DNA from: an uncultured Collinsella sp.
Lineage (GTDB): Bacteria > Actinomycetota > Coriobacteriia > Coriobacteriales > Coriobacteriaceae
Direction: 5' to 3'
Length of the DNA: 6,862 nt
Assembly (NCBI GenBank): GCA_900549065.1
Contig: URNC01000110.1
Location: forward strand, 1 to 6,862
The notes under the pieces are model-generated. The model saw only the letters and a program-made list of their open reading frames with translations. It was not told where the DNA came from and made no database searches. A program made the translations under genes and the position numbers. Positions 6,815-6,862 of the stretch are shown piece by piece (within the stretch, counting starts at the first letter, position 1; the number at the start of each line of letters is the position of its first letter).

Positions 6815-6862
6815 CTGTCTCTTATACACATCTCCGAGCCCACGAGACTACGCTGCATCTCG
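6815..6862. other. Nextera sequencing adapter, index and P7 start (non-genomic)
   Basis: Positions 6815-6833 read CTGTCTCTTATACACATCT, the 19-base Tn5 mosaic end used in Nextera libraries. It is followed by CCGAGCCCACGAGAC (6834-6848), the Read 2 adapter tail; an 8-base block TACGCTGC (6849-6856) in the i7 index position, which I recall as index N721; and ATCTCG (6857-6862), the first bases of the P7 flow-cell sequence. The order and spacing are exactly those of a read running through a short insert. This is a library artefact, not a transposon in the genome. Confidence 0.98.

Noticed and set aside
6815..6833. Tn5/IS50-type transposon end
   Set aside because: The mosaic end is followed directly by Nextera adapter, index and P7 bases and not by IS50 sequence, so it comes from library preparation.
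1..6862. An undescribed defence, mobile or biosynthetic system
   Set aside because: All coding space is taken by known housekeeping or transport families. No integrase, transposase, CRISPR repeat, toxin-antitoxin pair or unknown gene of any size was seen.

Overview
The window is a piece of an ordinary bacterial chromosome, and all five recognisable genes lie on the minus strand. It looks moderately GC-rich (by eye; no figure was computed). The mix of features suggests a gut actinobacterium of the class Coriobacteriia, with Collinsella or a relative as my best guess: a short-spaced murJ-uvrC pair, an actinobacterial-style MurJ with a cytoplasmic N-terminal extension and LYEL in place of the Gram-negative LLRR, and a peptide-type binding lipoprotein with a twin-arginine-like signal. 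The taxonomic call is inference from protein character, not from a search.

In the direction of transcription (right to left) the layout is as follows. First comes the C-terminal ~40% of uvrA (6814-5694), cut off by the end of the contig. A short intergenic region follows with a perfect 10-bp hairpin and a possible promoter. Then come a YbaK/EbsC-type Cys-tRNA deacylase (5561-5061), murJ (5057-3375) and uvrC (3374-1428), packed with gaps of 3 and 0 bases and almost certainly one transcript. A 363-base non-coding gap holds nested inverted repeats, and the 5' part of a family 5 extracellular solute-binding lipoprotein gene (1064-1) runs off the left end. UvrA and UvrC act together in nucleotide excision repair (damage recognition and dual incision). 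MurJ flips lipid II for cell-wall synthesis, and the deacylase clears mischarged tRNA. The shared transcription of these unrelated housekeeping jobs appears to be positional rather than a pathway.

The last 48 bases (6815-6862) are not genomic. They are a Nextera transposon mosaic end, the Read 2 adapter, an 8-base index and the first bases of the P7 flow-cell sequence, left in the assembly. The apparent start codon of the uvrA fragment at 6809 is therefore an internal Met, and the gene is truncated by the sequencing fragment, not by biology.

I found no undescribed multi-gene system. The most biologically interesting points are an altered iron-sulfur ligand pattern in UvrC (third cysteine replaced by glycine, plus a cysteine-bearing insertion), the single TAG that alone separates murJ and uvrC in one reading frame, and the nested inverted repeats upstream of the binding-protein gene.
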